A stretch of DNA of 61,199 nucleotides from Treponema sp. UBA7570 (GTDB lineage Bacteria > Spirochaetota > Spirochaetia > Treponematales > Treponemataceae): NCBI GenBank assembly GCA_002477955.1, contig DLLE01000028.1, forward strand, positions 1-61,199. The letters are read 5' to 3'. Each line of letters opens with the position of its first letter. The stretch's first letter is position 1. The notes under the pieces were generated by a model. The model saw only the letters and a list, made by a program, of their open reading frames with translations, was not told where the DNA came from and searched no databases. Made by a program: the position numbers and the translations under genes. Of the stretch, positions 1 to 7,213 are shown piece after piece.

Positions 1-3
1 TTT

Positions 4-948
4 TCAGTTTTCCTTTTTTTCAAGTGAAGATGAAGAAGGAGACGAAGCCAAAGATGAAACAGGCGCATTGTACTGGAAATTCCGCATGATTATTCCAGAC
101 GGATTTTTTTCCATCGCACAGTTTCCGTTCCAGTCGTAGAAGAATTCTTTTTCGGAAACGGTTTTTCCTTCCGCATTTTTAAGAACCGAGCGAATCATAT
201 TTCCTGCGGAAAAAGTCCGTGTCTCCTCAGTCTTCAGGCTTCCGTCCGCGCCGAGCGTTTTTATTGAAGAAGCCTTTCCGTTTGAATACGAATAGTTCAC
301 GCTCTCGTAAAATCCGCTTGCATCGTAGTTTTTTTCCTGAGCCAAAGTTGAGTCCGCATTGTAGATATATTCAACACGCTTGAAAAGTTTTCCGTCCGCA
401 TAGAACGAGGAATAATCTTTTATCCGTCCGTCTTCCGTGTAGATGTATTTTTCAGTAAAGTTCAGCGCGCCTGCCGATGAATAAGTCTTGCATTCAGAAA
501 GCCGGGATTTTTCGTTGTAGAAATATTCCGCGCGCCACTCAATCTCGCCGCTTCCTGAATAAGAAGTCTCGCTTGCAAGAAGACCTTTTTCGCCGTAGCC
601 GTAGGAATAACGCCACTTCACGTTTTTTGACGAGTCAAGCCCGGTGATTTCTGAAATCTTTCCGTCCTCAAGGAATTTCCGCCCGACAATAGTTTTTTCC
701 GAGCCGTCGTCGTTGAACTGAGTTTCCTTAAAAATCCGCCCGTCCGCAAATTCAAGAACGCTGTATTTTTTTAACGTGTCTGGAGAAGCCCCGCGGTATT
801 CTGTGACGGAAACCGGCGAGCCGCTGAATTCAGGAGAGGTAGCCAATGTATTTTTTGAAACTGAAACCGTGTTTTGCGGAAAAACTTCTGCGCCTCCAAA
901 AATAAAAAAAGATGCAAACGCCAAACAAAAAAAACGAGATGATTTCAT
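4..948 (-). CDS. Exported protein with Tyr-rich repeats, function unknown
   Basis: This 314-residue protein begins with a signal peptide (basic residues, then the hydrophobic run FFCLAFASFFIFGG; cleavage probably near residue 24). Roughly residues 45-290 consist of degenerate units of about 22-25 residues, each with a Tyr/aromatic-x-Tyr core followed by Gly/Asp turns, for example WRYSYGYGEKG, WRAEYFYNEKS, KYIYTEDGR, RVEYIYNADS and SVNYSYSNGK. This pattern resembles YD/RHS-like or MORN-like beta-hairpin repeats. The C-terminus is a Ser-rich tail. No catalytic motif is visible. It is probably a periplasmic or surface protein. The exact repeat family is an inference. Confidence 0.75.
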   Translation of the reverse strand: MKSSRFFCLAFASFFIFGGAEVFPQNTVSVSKNTLATSPEFSGSPVSVTEYRGASPDTLKKYSVLEFADGRIFKETQFNDDGSEKTIVGRKFLEDGKISEITGLDSSKNVKWRYSYGYGEKGLLASETSYSGSGEIEWRAEYFYNEKSRLSECKTYSSAGALNFTEKYIYTEDGRIKDYSSFYADGKLFKRVEYIYNADSTLAQEKNYDASGFYESVNYSYSNGKASSIKTLGADGSLKTEETRTFSAGNMIRSVLKNAEGKTVSEKEFFYDWNGNCAMEKNPSGIIMRNFQYNAPVSSLASSPSSSSLEKKEN

Positions 949-1017
949 TTTTTCTTAAGTCTCCATAAAAAATTCTCATTAAAAATTATACAAATACAAA
1001 AAAACGGTTTCAAGACA

Positions 1018-1061
1018 AATAAAAAAAGCAGGGCTAAAACGGAGACATATTTAGTCCTGCT
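1018..1061 (-). terminator. Intrinsic terminator after the small lipoprotein gene
   Basis: Read on the minus strand, AGCAGGACTAAA and TTTAGCCCTGCT form a 12-base stem with one mismatch and are followed by a T-rich run. It lies just downstream of the small lipoprotein gene that ends at 1104. Confidence 0.75.
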
Positions 1062-1103
1062 AAAGAAACAACGGTTAAATATGAACTTTCAAGTATTATT
1101 ATT

Positions 1104-1370
1104 TTACAGAGCCCCCTCCTCTTCTGCCTGCGTATTTTCAGCAGGAACATTTTCTGTCGGAGCAGCAGAATCTGCATTGTCACTGGCAGCCTGTGAGTTT
1201 TGTGTTTCTAAGGCTTTTGTTTCAGAAAAAGAAGTTTCAGGAACATTTTCCTGTGCAGCAGCATTTGAATCTACAGCAGCTTCTGTTTTTTTCGTTCCGG
1301 CGCAAGAGAACATCATTGCGGCAAACGCAACCATTGATACGGCGATAAAAATTTTCTTTGTTGTTTTCAT
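1104..1370 (-). CDS. Small Ala/Glu-rich lipoprotein
   Basis: This is an 88-residue protein. The signal peptide MKTTKKIFIAVSMVAFAAMM is followed by the lipobox FSCAG, so lipidation at Cys23 is expected. The mature part is low complexity (Ala, Glu, Thr, Asn, Ser) with no recognisable domain and is probably a disordered tether. A good ribosome site (GAGGAAG) lies 6 bases before the ATG. The gene is flanked by a terminator downstream and a palindromic repeat upstream, so it is probably monocistronic. Confidence 0.8.
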   Translation of the reverse strand: MKTTKKIFIAVSMVAFAAMMFSCAGTKKTEAAVDSNAAAQENVPETSFSETKALETQNSQAASDNADSAAPTENVPAENTQAEEEGAL

Positions 1371-1421
1371 TTTTTCTTCCTCTTATTTATAGTTTTAATT
1401 TCATTATCTGACATATTACTT

Positions 1422-1485
1422 TGTCATTATCCGGCTTGACCGGATAATTTCTAAACAGATTCCCTTGTCAAGCAAGGGAATGACA
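1422..1485. repeat. REP-like palindromic repeat, copy 1
   Basis: The element is bounded by inverted ends TGTCATT and AATGACA. It holds two perfect hairpins: TTATCCGG-cttga-CCGGATAA and ATTCCCTTG-tcaag-CAAGGGAAT. A related copy lies at 18001-18082 in the opposite orientation, with the same order of two hairpins and the same cttga/tcaag loops. Neither hairpin is followed by a T run, so it is not a simple terminator. Confidence 0.7.
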
Positions 1486-1506
1486 GTAATGTTTCCCAAT
1501 TTTTTT

Positions 1507-2052
1507 CTACTCAGCAAGCGCAAGGCTTTTCTCGCTGAAATCTCCTGAAAGACGGCAGACCGCAACCTTGTCATCCGCGCTGGAAGAAAAATCCGAAATC
1601 TCAACATTGTCAATCAGAATCGCAGTGTCGGAAACTTCGACTGGAAGAACTTTTCCAGAAAGAGTCTGAACAGAATTTTTTGATTCCAAATTTTCCTTTG
1701 TAAGTTTTTCAGGAACAATGTAGTCGGCAATGTTCTTTGAAATTTTTTCAGAATCAGCAACTGTGTCAACCGGAGCAAGAACAGTAACGCCAGAAGCCGA
1801 AACTACAGAAGCAACTGTGTCAGAAGAATTTTTGAGGACTTCTGCAAAAACCTTGATTCCGTCAACTTCCTCAATCGACTTTGAAATTTCCTGAGCCGAA
1901 AGAACGCCGTCGTCAGCCGGAGCAGCCTCGTTCTGGACATTCAATCCAGCTGCAGCGCCAGCATCTGAAATCGGAGAAGAAGCCAATTCCTGCGCAAAAA
2001 GTCCTGCCGAAACCAAAGCAGCAACACCGATAACAACTGTAAGTCTTTTCAT
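1507..2052 (-). CDS. Exported fasciclin (FAS1)-like protein
   Basis: This 181-residue protein has a signal peptide (MKRLTVVIGVAALVSAGLFA; cleavage near AQ). Residues about 75-175 show FAS1-like features: a 'VTVLAPVD' strand like the FAS1 'FAPTN' motif, then 'NIADYIVPEKLTKENL' (compare 'NYHVVPGKLT...L'), 'VQTLSGKVLPVEVSD' and a closing hydrophobic strand. FAS1 domains act in extracytoplasmic adhesion. The match is by eye, so family assignment is tentative. Ribosome site AAGGA lies 7 bases before the ATG. Upstream on the minus strand, TTGAAA and TCTTAT are spaced by 17 bases and could be its promoter. Confidence 0.7.
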   Translation of the reverse strand: MKRLTVVIGVAALVSAGLFAQELASSPISDAGAAAGLNVQNEAAPADDGVLSAQEISKSIEEVDGIKVFAEVLKNSSDTVASVVSASGVTVLAPVDTVADSEKISKNIADYIVPEKLTKENLESKNSVQTLSGKVLPVEVSDTAILIDNVEISDFSSSADDKVAVCRLSGDFSEKSLALAE

Positions 2053-2217
2053 AGTTTTTTCCTTATCAAAAAAACGTTTTGGATTCTAAAAAACAACGGA
2101 CTTCAACGCTCAAGCATCTATTCCGTCTCCTCCGTTTTTTGATAAGACAATCCTACAGTCAGCGTTTCAAGACTTTTTATTGAAAATGTCAAGATTATGC
2201 AAAGATTTTAAATTTGA

Positions 2218-2345
2218 ACCGCAATTTTCCGTCATATCCGGCCAGCCGTGGTTCCGCCTTTCGGCTTCATTGCCGCACTTCGCATTGCTCCGTTCCGCAA
2301 CGGCTACGCCGCCACTCTTGTCCGGGGTAAATTTTCCGCTCAAAC
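2218..2345. repeat. GC-rich intergenic island, family 1 copy A
   Basis: This GC-rich block stands out in an AT-rich gap of about 410 bases (2053-2465) that otherwise holds only a terminator. Its ends TTTTCCGTCAT and TCCGGGGTAAATTTTCCG recur around 23205-23300, as do the internal words GGTTC, CATTGCC, CAACGGC and GCCGCC. It is a dispersed repeat and not a gene; open frames crossing it lack start signals and homology. Confidence 0.65.
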
Positions 2346-2385
2346 CTTTCATTAACGCATTTTTTTCTAACTTAGCGTAAAAAAA

Positions 2386-2430
2386 ATCCCCGGCTCTTCC
2401 CTTTTTATTTAAGGAGAGCCGGGGATTTTT
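2386..2430. terminator. Bidirectional intrinsic terminator
   Basis: The strong stem AATCCCCGGCTCT / AGAGCCGGGGATT is flanked by A and T runs on both sides. On the minus strand it ends the cstA transcript, whose stop codon is at 2466. Confidence 0.85.
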
Positions 2431-2465
2431 GATTTTTATTATTTTTATTTTTATTTTTTTACAGC

Positions 2466-4247
2466 CTAGGCATTGGCTTTTTTAGCGTTGTGCTGGGCTA
2501 CGAAAGTTTTTACACCTTCAACCACAAGCACGATTGCCAAAACCGCCATTGCAAACGCAAATATAAGCTGGAACCAGTTGCCCCAATGCATTGCGTTTGG
2601 CGCGTGTCTTACCATTGCAGAGATTTTTCCAACAACAGTAAAGATAAGCTGTGTCAAAGTCGCAGCCAACATAAATGCCATTGGAATAAAGAACATTTTA
2701 TTGTTTTTACCGGCTTTTCCAAGCCATGCCGCAACTGCAAGAAGAGCAATTCCTGCAAGAAGCTGGTTTGCAGAGCCAAACAGCGACCAAATTGCAGATA
2801 GTTTAAGTCCTCCAAGGATTGAACCAATCACAACCATCATTGTTGTTCCAAAAAACGGATTTGCAAGGATTTTGCGGACTGGAGATTTTGCATCTTTCCA
2901 TGTTTTTTCATCTTCATTCAAGAAGAGTTCCGAGAACATAAAACGCGAAAGTCTAGTTGCAGAATCAAGGCTTGTAAGCGCAAATACAGAAATAGAAAGC
3001 GTCAAAAGCGCATTGATTATTCTATAAATTCGTGTCGAAGAATCTCCGAACATAATTGCAATTCCGTTTCCAAAAGCTGTGGCAGGAGAACCATTAAACG
3101 ACCATATTCCGTTTTCTACGTGCATAAATTTTCCAGAAACCATGCCAAGAGCAATCAAAGAAATTACACCAAGAGCAGACTCAATCAGCATAGAACCGTA
3201 AGCGATTGGCCTTGCGTTCTGTTCAGCATCAAGCTGCTTAGAAGTAGTTCCAGAAGCAATAAGAGAATGGAAGCCAGAGCAAGCGCCGCAGGCAACTGTA
3301 ATAAAGAGAGCCGGGAACATATGTCCGATTGACTGTGTCCAGCCTGTAAAAGCAGGAAGCTCAAAATGAACACCGCGAGCTGAGCCGGTAAAGGCAGAAA
3401 CTACGATTCCGGCAAGAGCAAGAAGAATCATTGCATAAAGCAAGAACGAAGAAAGATAGTCGCGAGGCTGCAGCATAATCCATACAGGAATAAGAGAAGC
3501 CAGGGCAATGTAAAGGGCAATAACAACAATCCAAGTTACGCGTCCGCCGCCAAGACCAACATTCAACCCAAGAACAATAATTCCAACAATTGCAATAATT
3601 CCGGCGATTGTCGCAGGAAGAGTTTTTACACCAAAGCGGTTTGTAGCAAGTCCGTAGATTACAGCAAGAATAATAAAGCAGACAGAAATCATTGCAGTCG
3701 TCTGGTTTTCAGTAGGATGAAGAACAAAAAGACCGGCTTCTTTTACTCCGTCTGCAACCTGCTGCGCAGTAAGGGCTGGAGTAAAGAAAGTGCTTGCTAC
3801 AACATTTACAAACGAAGCAATTACAAGAATCAAAACGAGAAGCGAAAAAATAATGAACAGTTTTTTAGCAAATTTTCCCATCGATGTTTTGATAATCTCG
3901 CCAATTGATTTTCCTTCGTTGCGAATTGAAGCAAAGAGCGAACCGTAATCTTGCAAACCGCCAAAGAAAATACCGCCAATAACGCACCACAAAAATACAG
4001 GAACCCAGCCAAAAACTGCGGCCATAATCGGACCGTTAATCGGGCCTGCGCCAGCAATCGAAGAAAAATGGTGTCCCATCAAAACGGCAGGCTTTGTCTC
4101 AACATAGTCAACGCCGTCAGGCATAAAATTCGCCGGAGTTGATTTTTTAGGATCAATTCCCCACTGTTTTGCCAGATAAGCGCCATAAAAAACATATCCG
4201 GCAAAAAGCAAAGCAAGAGCAGCAATAATAATCAATAAAGCTGTCAT
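2466..4247 (-). CDS. cstA: CstA/BtsT-type peptide or pyruvate transporter
   Basis: This is a 593-residue polytopic membrane protein of the carbon starvation (CstA) family. Hallmarks are the N-terminal 'KPAVLMGHHFSSIAGAGPI' segment and the following 'GPIMAAVFGWVPVFLWCVIGGIFFGG', with about 15 hydrophobic helices. Characterised family members import pyruvate or peptides by proton symport. The start is set at 4247 because GGAGGG lies 8 bases before that ATG; a longer frame to 4283 would place that ribosome site inside the gene. It is shorter than E. coli CstA. An unknown 165-residue gene lies 89 bases upstream on the same strand. Confidence 0.9.
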   Translation of the reverse strand: MTALLIIIAALALLFAGYVFYGAYLAKQWGIDPKKSTPANFMPDGVDYVETKPAVLMGHHFSSIAGAGPINGPIMAAVFGWVPVFLWCVIGGIFFGGLQDYGSLFASIRNEGKSIGEIIKTSMGKFAKKLFIIFSLLVLILVIASFVNVVASTFFTPALTAQQVADGVKEAGLFVLHPTENQTTAMISVCFIILAVIYGLATNRFGVKTLPATIAGIIAIVGIIVLGLNVGLGGGRVTWIVVIALYIALASLIPVWIMLQPRDYLSSFLLYAMILLALAGIVVSAFTGSARGVHFELPAFTGWTQSIGHMFPALFITVACGACSGFHSLIASGTTSKQLDAEQNARPIAYGSMLIESALGVISLIALGMVSGKFMHVENGIWSFNGSPATAFGNGIAIMFGDSSTRIYRIINALLTLSISVFALTSLDSATRLSRFMFSELFLNEDEKTWKDAKSPVRKILANPFFGTTMMVVIGSILGGLKLSAIWSLFGSANQLLAGIALLAVAAWLGKAGKNNKMFFIPMAFMLAATLTQLIFTVVGKISAMVRHAPNAMHWGNWFQLIFAFAMAVLAIVLVVEGVKTFVAQHNAKKANA

Positions 4248-4336
4248 AATCTTTTCCCTCCATTGGAAAAAAACTTTTTTCAAAAATCACCTAAAAACCG
4301 TCAAAACTGAGCAGTTCAAAATCAAGGCAATTTTTA

Positions 4337-4834
4337 TTAAATAAAAATAATTTGCTTAAAGACCTTCTTCAAATGCCCTGCAAGCCTATTTACCGCAAAA
4401 CTTCCGCAAGAAAGATCCATTACAGCCAGTCTCAAATCACTCCATCCCCGAAAAGTAAAATTATAAGATTTGTGCTTTTTTATTTTTCTGCAAGTTTTCA
4501 GAACTTCGCCACAAGTTTTTTCAGCAAGCACAATCAAAGTAACGTCAGAAGTTTTGTGCCCTTCAACCGGCTTAACCTTTGAAATTCCGTCGTTCCAGGC
4601 AAGCTCTGCAAGTTCCGCCAAACGCTCGGCCGACAATTCTTTTTCGAGCGCAAAATAAACGTACTCATGAGTATAAATGTCCGAAAGATGCGCGATTTTC
4701 AAGAGCATGTACTGCTCCGTGTGAGAATGAAATTCCGCAGTCGCAACAAAAGGGCTGACAGGATTTTCAGTATTCAAGTCGTAGTATCTTTTAAAAGAGT
4801 CAAGCAACTTTTCCAGAACTTTTTTGCTGTCCAT
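4337..4834 (-). CDS. Conserved-looking cytoplasmic protein upstream of cstA, unknown
   Basis: This is a soluble 165-residue protein with no signal peptide or membrane segment. It has mixed alpha/beta composition, including 'EFHSHTEQYMLLKIAHLSDIYTHEYVYFALEK', a basic 'CRKIKKHKSYNF' patch and scattered Cys residues. I do not recognise the family. It is the gene immediately before cstA on the same strand with an 89-base gap, so it could be co-transcribed and work with or regulate the transporter; that link is inference from position. Confidence 0.65.
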   Translation of the reverse strand: MDSKKVLEKLLDSFKRYYDLNTENPVSPFVATAEFHSHTEQYMLLKIAHLSDIYTHEYVYFALEKELSAERLAELAELAWNDGISKVKPVEGHKTSDVTLIVLAEKTCGEVLKTCRKIKKHKSYNFTFRGWSDLRLAVMDLSCGSFAVNRLAGHLKKVFKQIIFI

Positions 4835-4914
4835 AGTTATGTAATACCATTTTTATAAAATTTAATAAATAGTAAACTTCTTAAGTGTCGTTAAATTTCA
4901 GTTTTATTTATAAT

Positions 4915-5215
4915 TTTACGGGCGCTTCTGCCATAAGGCAGACCGAGTATTCCGCGGCTACGGCTTTCGCCTCCGACCAAAGGCAAGCCTTTGTTTTCGC
5001 TACGCTCACCGCTCCATCCTCTAGCGCGGTTCGCTTTAGCGAACAGTTCAAATCCGAGTTTTGCGTAAGCAAAATCTCGCAGCGTGCCTGCACGCACACT
5101 CTCTAGCGCGGTTCGCTTTTAGCGAACAGTTCAAATCCGAGTTTTGCGCCAGCAAAATCTCGCAGCGTGCTTGCACGCACACACTCTAGCGCAGTTCGCT
5201 TTTAGCAGTCTGCGC
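4915..5215. repeat. GC-rich palindromic island with an 82/83-bp tandem repeat
   Basis: Two near-identical units run 5021-5102 and 5103-5185, and a partial third begins at 5186. Each starts CTAGCGCGGTTCGC and carries three small hairpins: TTCGC/GCGAA, GAGTTTTGC/GCAAAATCTC and GCGTGC/GCACGC. The GTTTTGCG-aa-GCAAAA module also occurs in the islands at 31690-31835 and 55615-55840. The partial third unit forms the 3' end and stop codon of the neighbouring lipoprotein gene. Confidence 0.8.
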
Positions 5216-5548
5216 ACGCAATTTATTTGAAAAAATTTTTGCGCAGTTTTCAGGAATCCAGCCTTCCTTTACAAAAAACCATTTTTCGTAATTATCGTCA
5301 ATTTTTACTGTCGAGCTTCCTTCTACAACCCTGATTTCGCCACGGCGCAAATAACTTTCGACAGGATTTTCATATCCGGCTTCTTTATGGCAGGCTGTAT
5401 AAGGAGAAGTTACCAAAAGCCATTCAACTCCAGGTTCAATCGCCATAGGTTCAAGGCTGTCAAATTGAATTTTTTCATTTTTTTTTGAGCAGGAAATAAA
5501 AACTAAAGAACCAAAAATAAACGCGCAAAAAAGAAAATTTTTTTTCAT
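5186..5548 (-). CDS. SH3-like lipoprotein with a repeat-derived C-terminus
   Basis: This is a 120-residue lipoprotein. The signal sequence MKKNFLFCAFIFGSLVF is followed by the lipobox ISCSKK. The mature part has an SH3b-like pattern: a 'YLRRGEIRVVEGSSTVKID' strand pair and a closing 'KWFFVKEGWIPENCAKI'. Start 5548 is chosen because it gives a proper lipoprotein signal; the frame runs 18 codons further up into the neighbouring gene. The last nine or so codons and the TAG stop lie within the partial third copy of the 82/83-bp repeat, so the native C-terminus may have been replaced by repeat insertion. Confidence 0.75.
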   Translation of the reverse strand: MKKNFLFCAFIFGSLVFISCSKKNEKIQFDSLEPMAIEPGVEWLLVTSPYTACHKEAGYENPVESYLRRGEIRVVEGSSTVKIDDNYEKWFFVKEGWIPENCAKIFSNKLRAQTAKSELR

Positions 5549-5574
5549 CGATAAAACCTGGCAAATCTTCAATA

Positions 5575-5985
5575 TTAAAGGCTGTCTGCCAAAAACTTGC
5601 AAATCTGAGGATAAATAAGCAAGTCAGAATCTACAAAATTCAAAGTCGGAATCTCTGCAAGCTCAGCCCAGCGGTACTCGGTGTGTTCTGTCAAATTAAA
5701 TTTTTCCGTCATTCCGTCGTGCGGAAGATGTATAAGATACGCATGCAAAGAAAAATCGTCGCCGTTATGCTTAAACGTCGCTTCCGCAATTTTTTTATCG
5801 ACACTCACCCTTACGCCGAATTCTTCTTCAAATTCGCGGATTATCGACTGCTCGTCCGTTTCCCCGTCTTCAACTTTTCCGCCCGGAAATTCCCAGCGGC
5901 CGCCCATCTGCCCGACAGGATTTCTATGTGCAATAAAAACTTTTTTTTCGTTAAAAGCAATGCAGGCAATCGATTTTTTATTCAT
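5575..5985 (-). CDS. mutT: MutT-type Nudix hydrolase
   Basis: This 136-residue protein carries a complete Nudix box: GGKVEDGETDEQSI followed by IREFEEEFGV, matching GX5EX7REUXEEXGU. MutT enzymes hydrolyse oxidised nucleotides such as 8-oxo-dGTP to monophosphates and prevent mutation. The N-terminal 'KVFIAHR...MGGRWEFPGG' is typical. The gene lies 26 bases upstream of the SH3-like lipoprotein gene on the same strand. A TATATA hexamer ends 6 bases before the ATG, so it may have its own leaderless promoter. Exact substrate is not proved by sequence. Confidence 0.85.
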   Translation of the reverse strand: MNKKSIACIAFNEKKVFIAHRNPVGQMGGRWEFPGGKVEDGETDEQSIIREFEEEFGVRVSVDKKIAEATFKHNGDDFSLHAYLIHLPHDGMTEKFNLTEHTEYRWAELAEIPTLNFVDSDLLIYPQICKFLADSL

Positions 5986-6017
5986 TTTTTTTATATAGCT
6001 CCAATAAAATCAGTTTT

Positions 6018-6542
6018 TTACAGAAAAAGAACACGTGGAAAGATAAAATGCAGGACTCCGGCAATTATGCAGAAAATTCCAAGATATTTTCTTCCGCCTA
6101 TAAAAACAGTCGTTAAAAACGCCGGAAATTTTAATTCAACATTTGACTTTTGAATATAGAATTCAATTAAAAGCGCAAAGCAGGCCGCAAGTCCGGCAAC
6201 AGCAGGAATCAAATCTCCAATTACAGGAACATCGTTCTGAACTGCCGAAAGAAGCTTTAAGATTCCAGTAAGTCCGGACAAAATTGCAACTACAAGCCGG
6301 AAAGTCATATCGTCAAAAAAAGTACCTTTTGAATTGATTGCAAACTGAAGCTTTTTGTCAAAAACAGAATCGTCTTCGCTTTCTGTCGAATCACTAGAAT
6401 TTTTTTCAACTTCAGAATCATGATTTTCTGCATCAATTTCTTCTGCCGCTTCGCTTTTTTTTGCTGTAAAGTCGGTGGCATAAACAAGAATAAGACCTGC
6501 AACAACATTCAATAAAATCGAAAGAAAATAAATCTGTAACAT
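6018..6542 (-). CDS. Membrane protein of unknown function
   Basis: This is a 174-residue protein. An N-terminal hydrophobic helix (about residues 3-23) is followed by a strongly acidic Glu/Asp/Ser linker (about 30-65). Then come two or three further helices: 'FRLVVAILSGLTGILKLL', 'VIGDLIPAVAGLAACFALLIEFYI' and 'YLGIFCIIAGVLHFIFP'. No family is recognised. It is one of two small membrane genes in tandem (with 6618-7181). It is preceded by a 55-base leader element (6550-6604) that also occurs upstream of pgi and supplies its AGGAG ribosome site. Confidence 0.7.
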   Translation of the reverse strand: MLQIYFLSILLNVVAGLILVYATDFTAKKSEAAEEIDAENHDSEVEKNSSDSTESEDDSVFDKKLQFAINSKGTFFDDMTFRLVVAILSGLTGILKLLSAVQNDVPVIGDLIPAVAGLAACFALLIEFYIQKSNVELKFPAFLTTVFIGGRKYLGIFCIIAGVLHFIFPRVLFL

Positions 6543-6549
6543 TTTTTAA

Positions 6550-6604
6550 CTCCTATAGAAAGTCAAGATTAAAACTTCAGTTTTATGATTGGCTTTTTTA
6601 AGTT
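6550..6604 (-). promoter_or_regulatory. Repeated leader element, copy 1 (also found before pgi)
   Basis: Read on the minus strand, this 55-base segment matches 23431-23485 at 51 of 55 positions. It contains the palindrome AAAACT-GA-AGTTTT nested between AAAGCCAA and TTGACTTT and ends in TATAGGAG, the ribosome site of the following gene. It could be an mRNA element or a mobile repeat that carries a ribosome site. Confidence 0.7.
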
Positions 6605-6617
6605 CTCCGTAAAATTT

Positions 6618-7181
6618 TTAGCGTTTTTCAACTGGACATTTTAAATTGACGGATTTTCCATCAAGAAAAATTTCTACATTTATATAAAATATATCATAAT
6701 CATGGATAGTTGTCCGTAAAAAATTTTCATTCCCGTTATAAATATTCAGTTCCACGCGCTTTTCAACAACATTTTTTTGCGCATCCAGAAATTCAATGCC
6801 CACATCAAAATTCAGCGGATTTTCAATTTTGTATTTTTTTGACGGCTCTTCAAATTTTACGCTCACGTAGACAGTTTCTTCAAAGGAAAAGGCTGTAAGC
6901 TCAATGGGAACTCCGCCCAAAATATTTTCGTTTTGCCTGTTAAAAAATCCAAGAAAAACTACGAGTAAAAAGCAGATTATGAGCGCCATAAAGACAAGCC
7001 TGTTTGTTTTTGTCGAAACAAGAGCCTTAAAAAGTCCCGGCTTAAAAACCTTAAATGTTCCGTCGTAAAGGTTCTGCACTTCTTGAGGAGCATTTTTTAG
7101 CCTTTCTTCGCGACTGTAGTAAAAGACCATTTTGTCTTCCTCGCTTTCGCCTCTGGCTTCTTTTTTTCTGCTAAAATCCAT
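6618..7181 (-). CDS. Single-pass membrane protein, unknown
   Basis: This is a 187-residue protein with a charged cytoplasmic N-terminal part of about 60 residues ('YSREERLKNAPQEVQNLYDG'). One membrane helix follows ('LVFMALIICFLLVVFLGFF', about residues 64-82), and then an extracytoplasmic beta-rich domain of about 100 residues with no Cys apart from one near the end. No family is recognised. It precedes the 174-residue membrane protein with a 75-base gap on the same strand, so the two are probably one transcript. Confidence 0.7.
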   Translation of the reverse strand: MDFSRKKEARGESEEDKMVFYYSREERLKNAPQEVQNLYDGTFKVFKPGLFKALVSTKTNRLVFMALIICFLLVVFLGFFNRQNENILGGVPIELTAFSFEETVYVSVKFEEPSKKYKIENPLNFDVGIEFLDAQKNVVEKRVELNIYNGNENFLRTTIHDYDIFYINVEIFLDGKSVNLKCPVEKR

Positions 7182-7213
7182 AATTCTTCCAAAAACCGCG
7201 TTTTTAATTCATT

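Noticed and set aside
2180..2380. Open frames on both strands across a GC-rich island
   Set aside because: They arise because the island lacks stop codons; no start signal, and the sequence is a dispersed repeat.
4885..5106. Three overlapping frames in the 82/83-bp repeat region
   Set aside because: Frames follow palindromic repeats, appear on both strands and have no protein-like composition.
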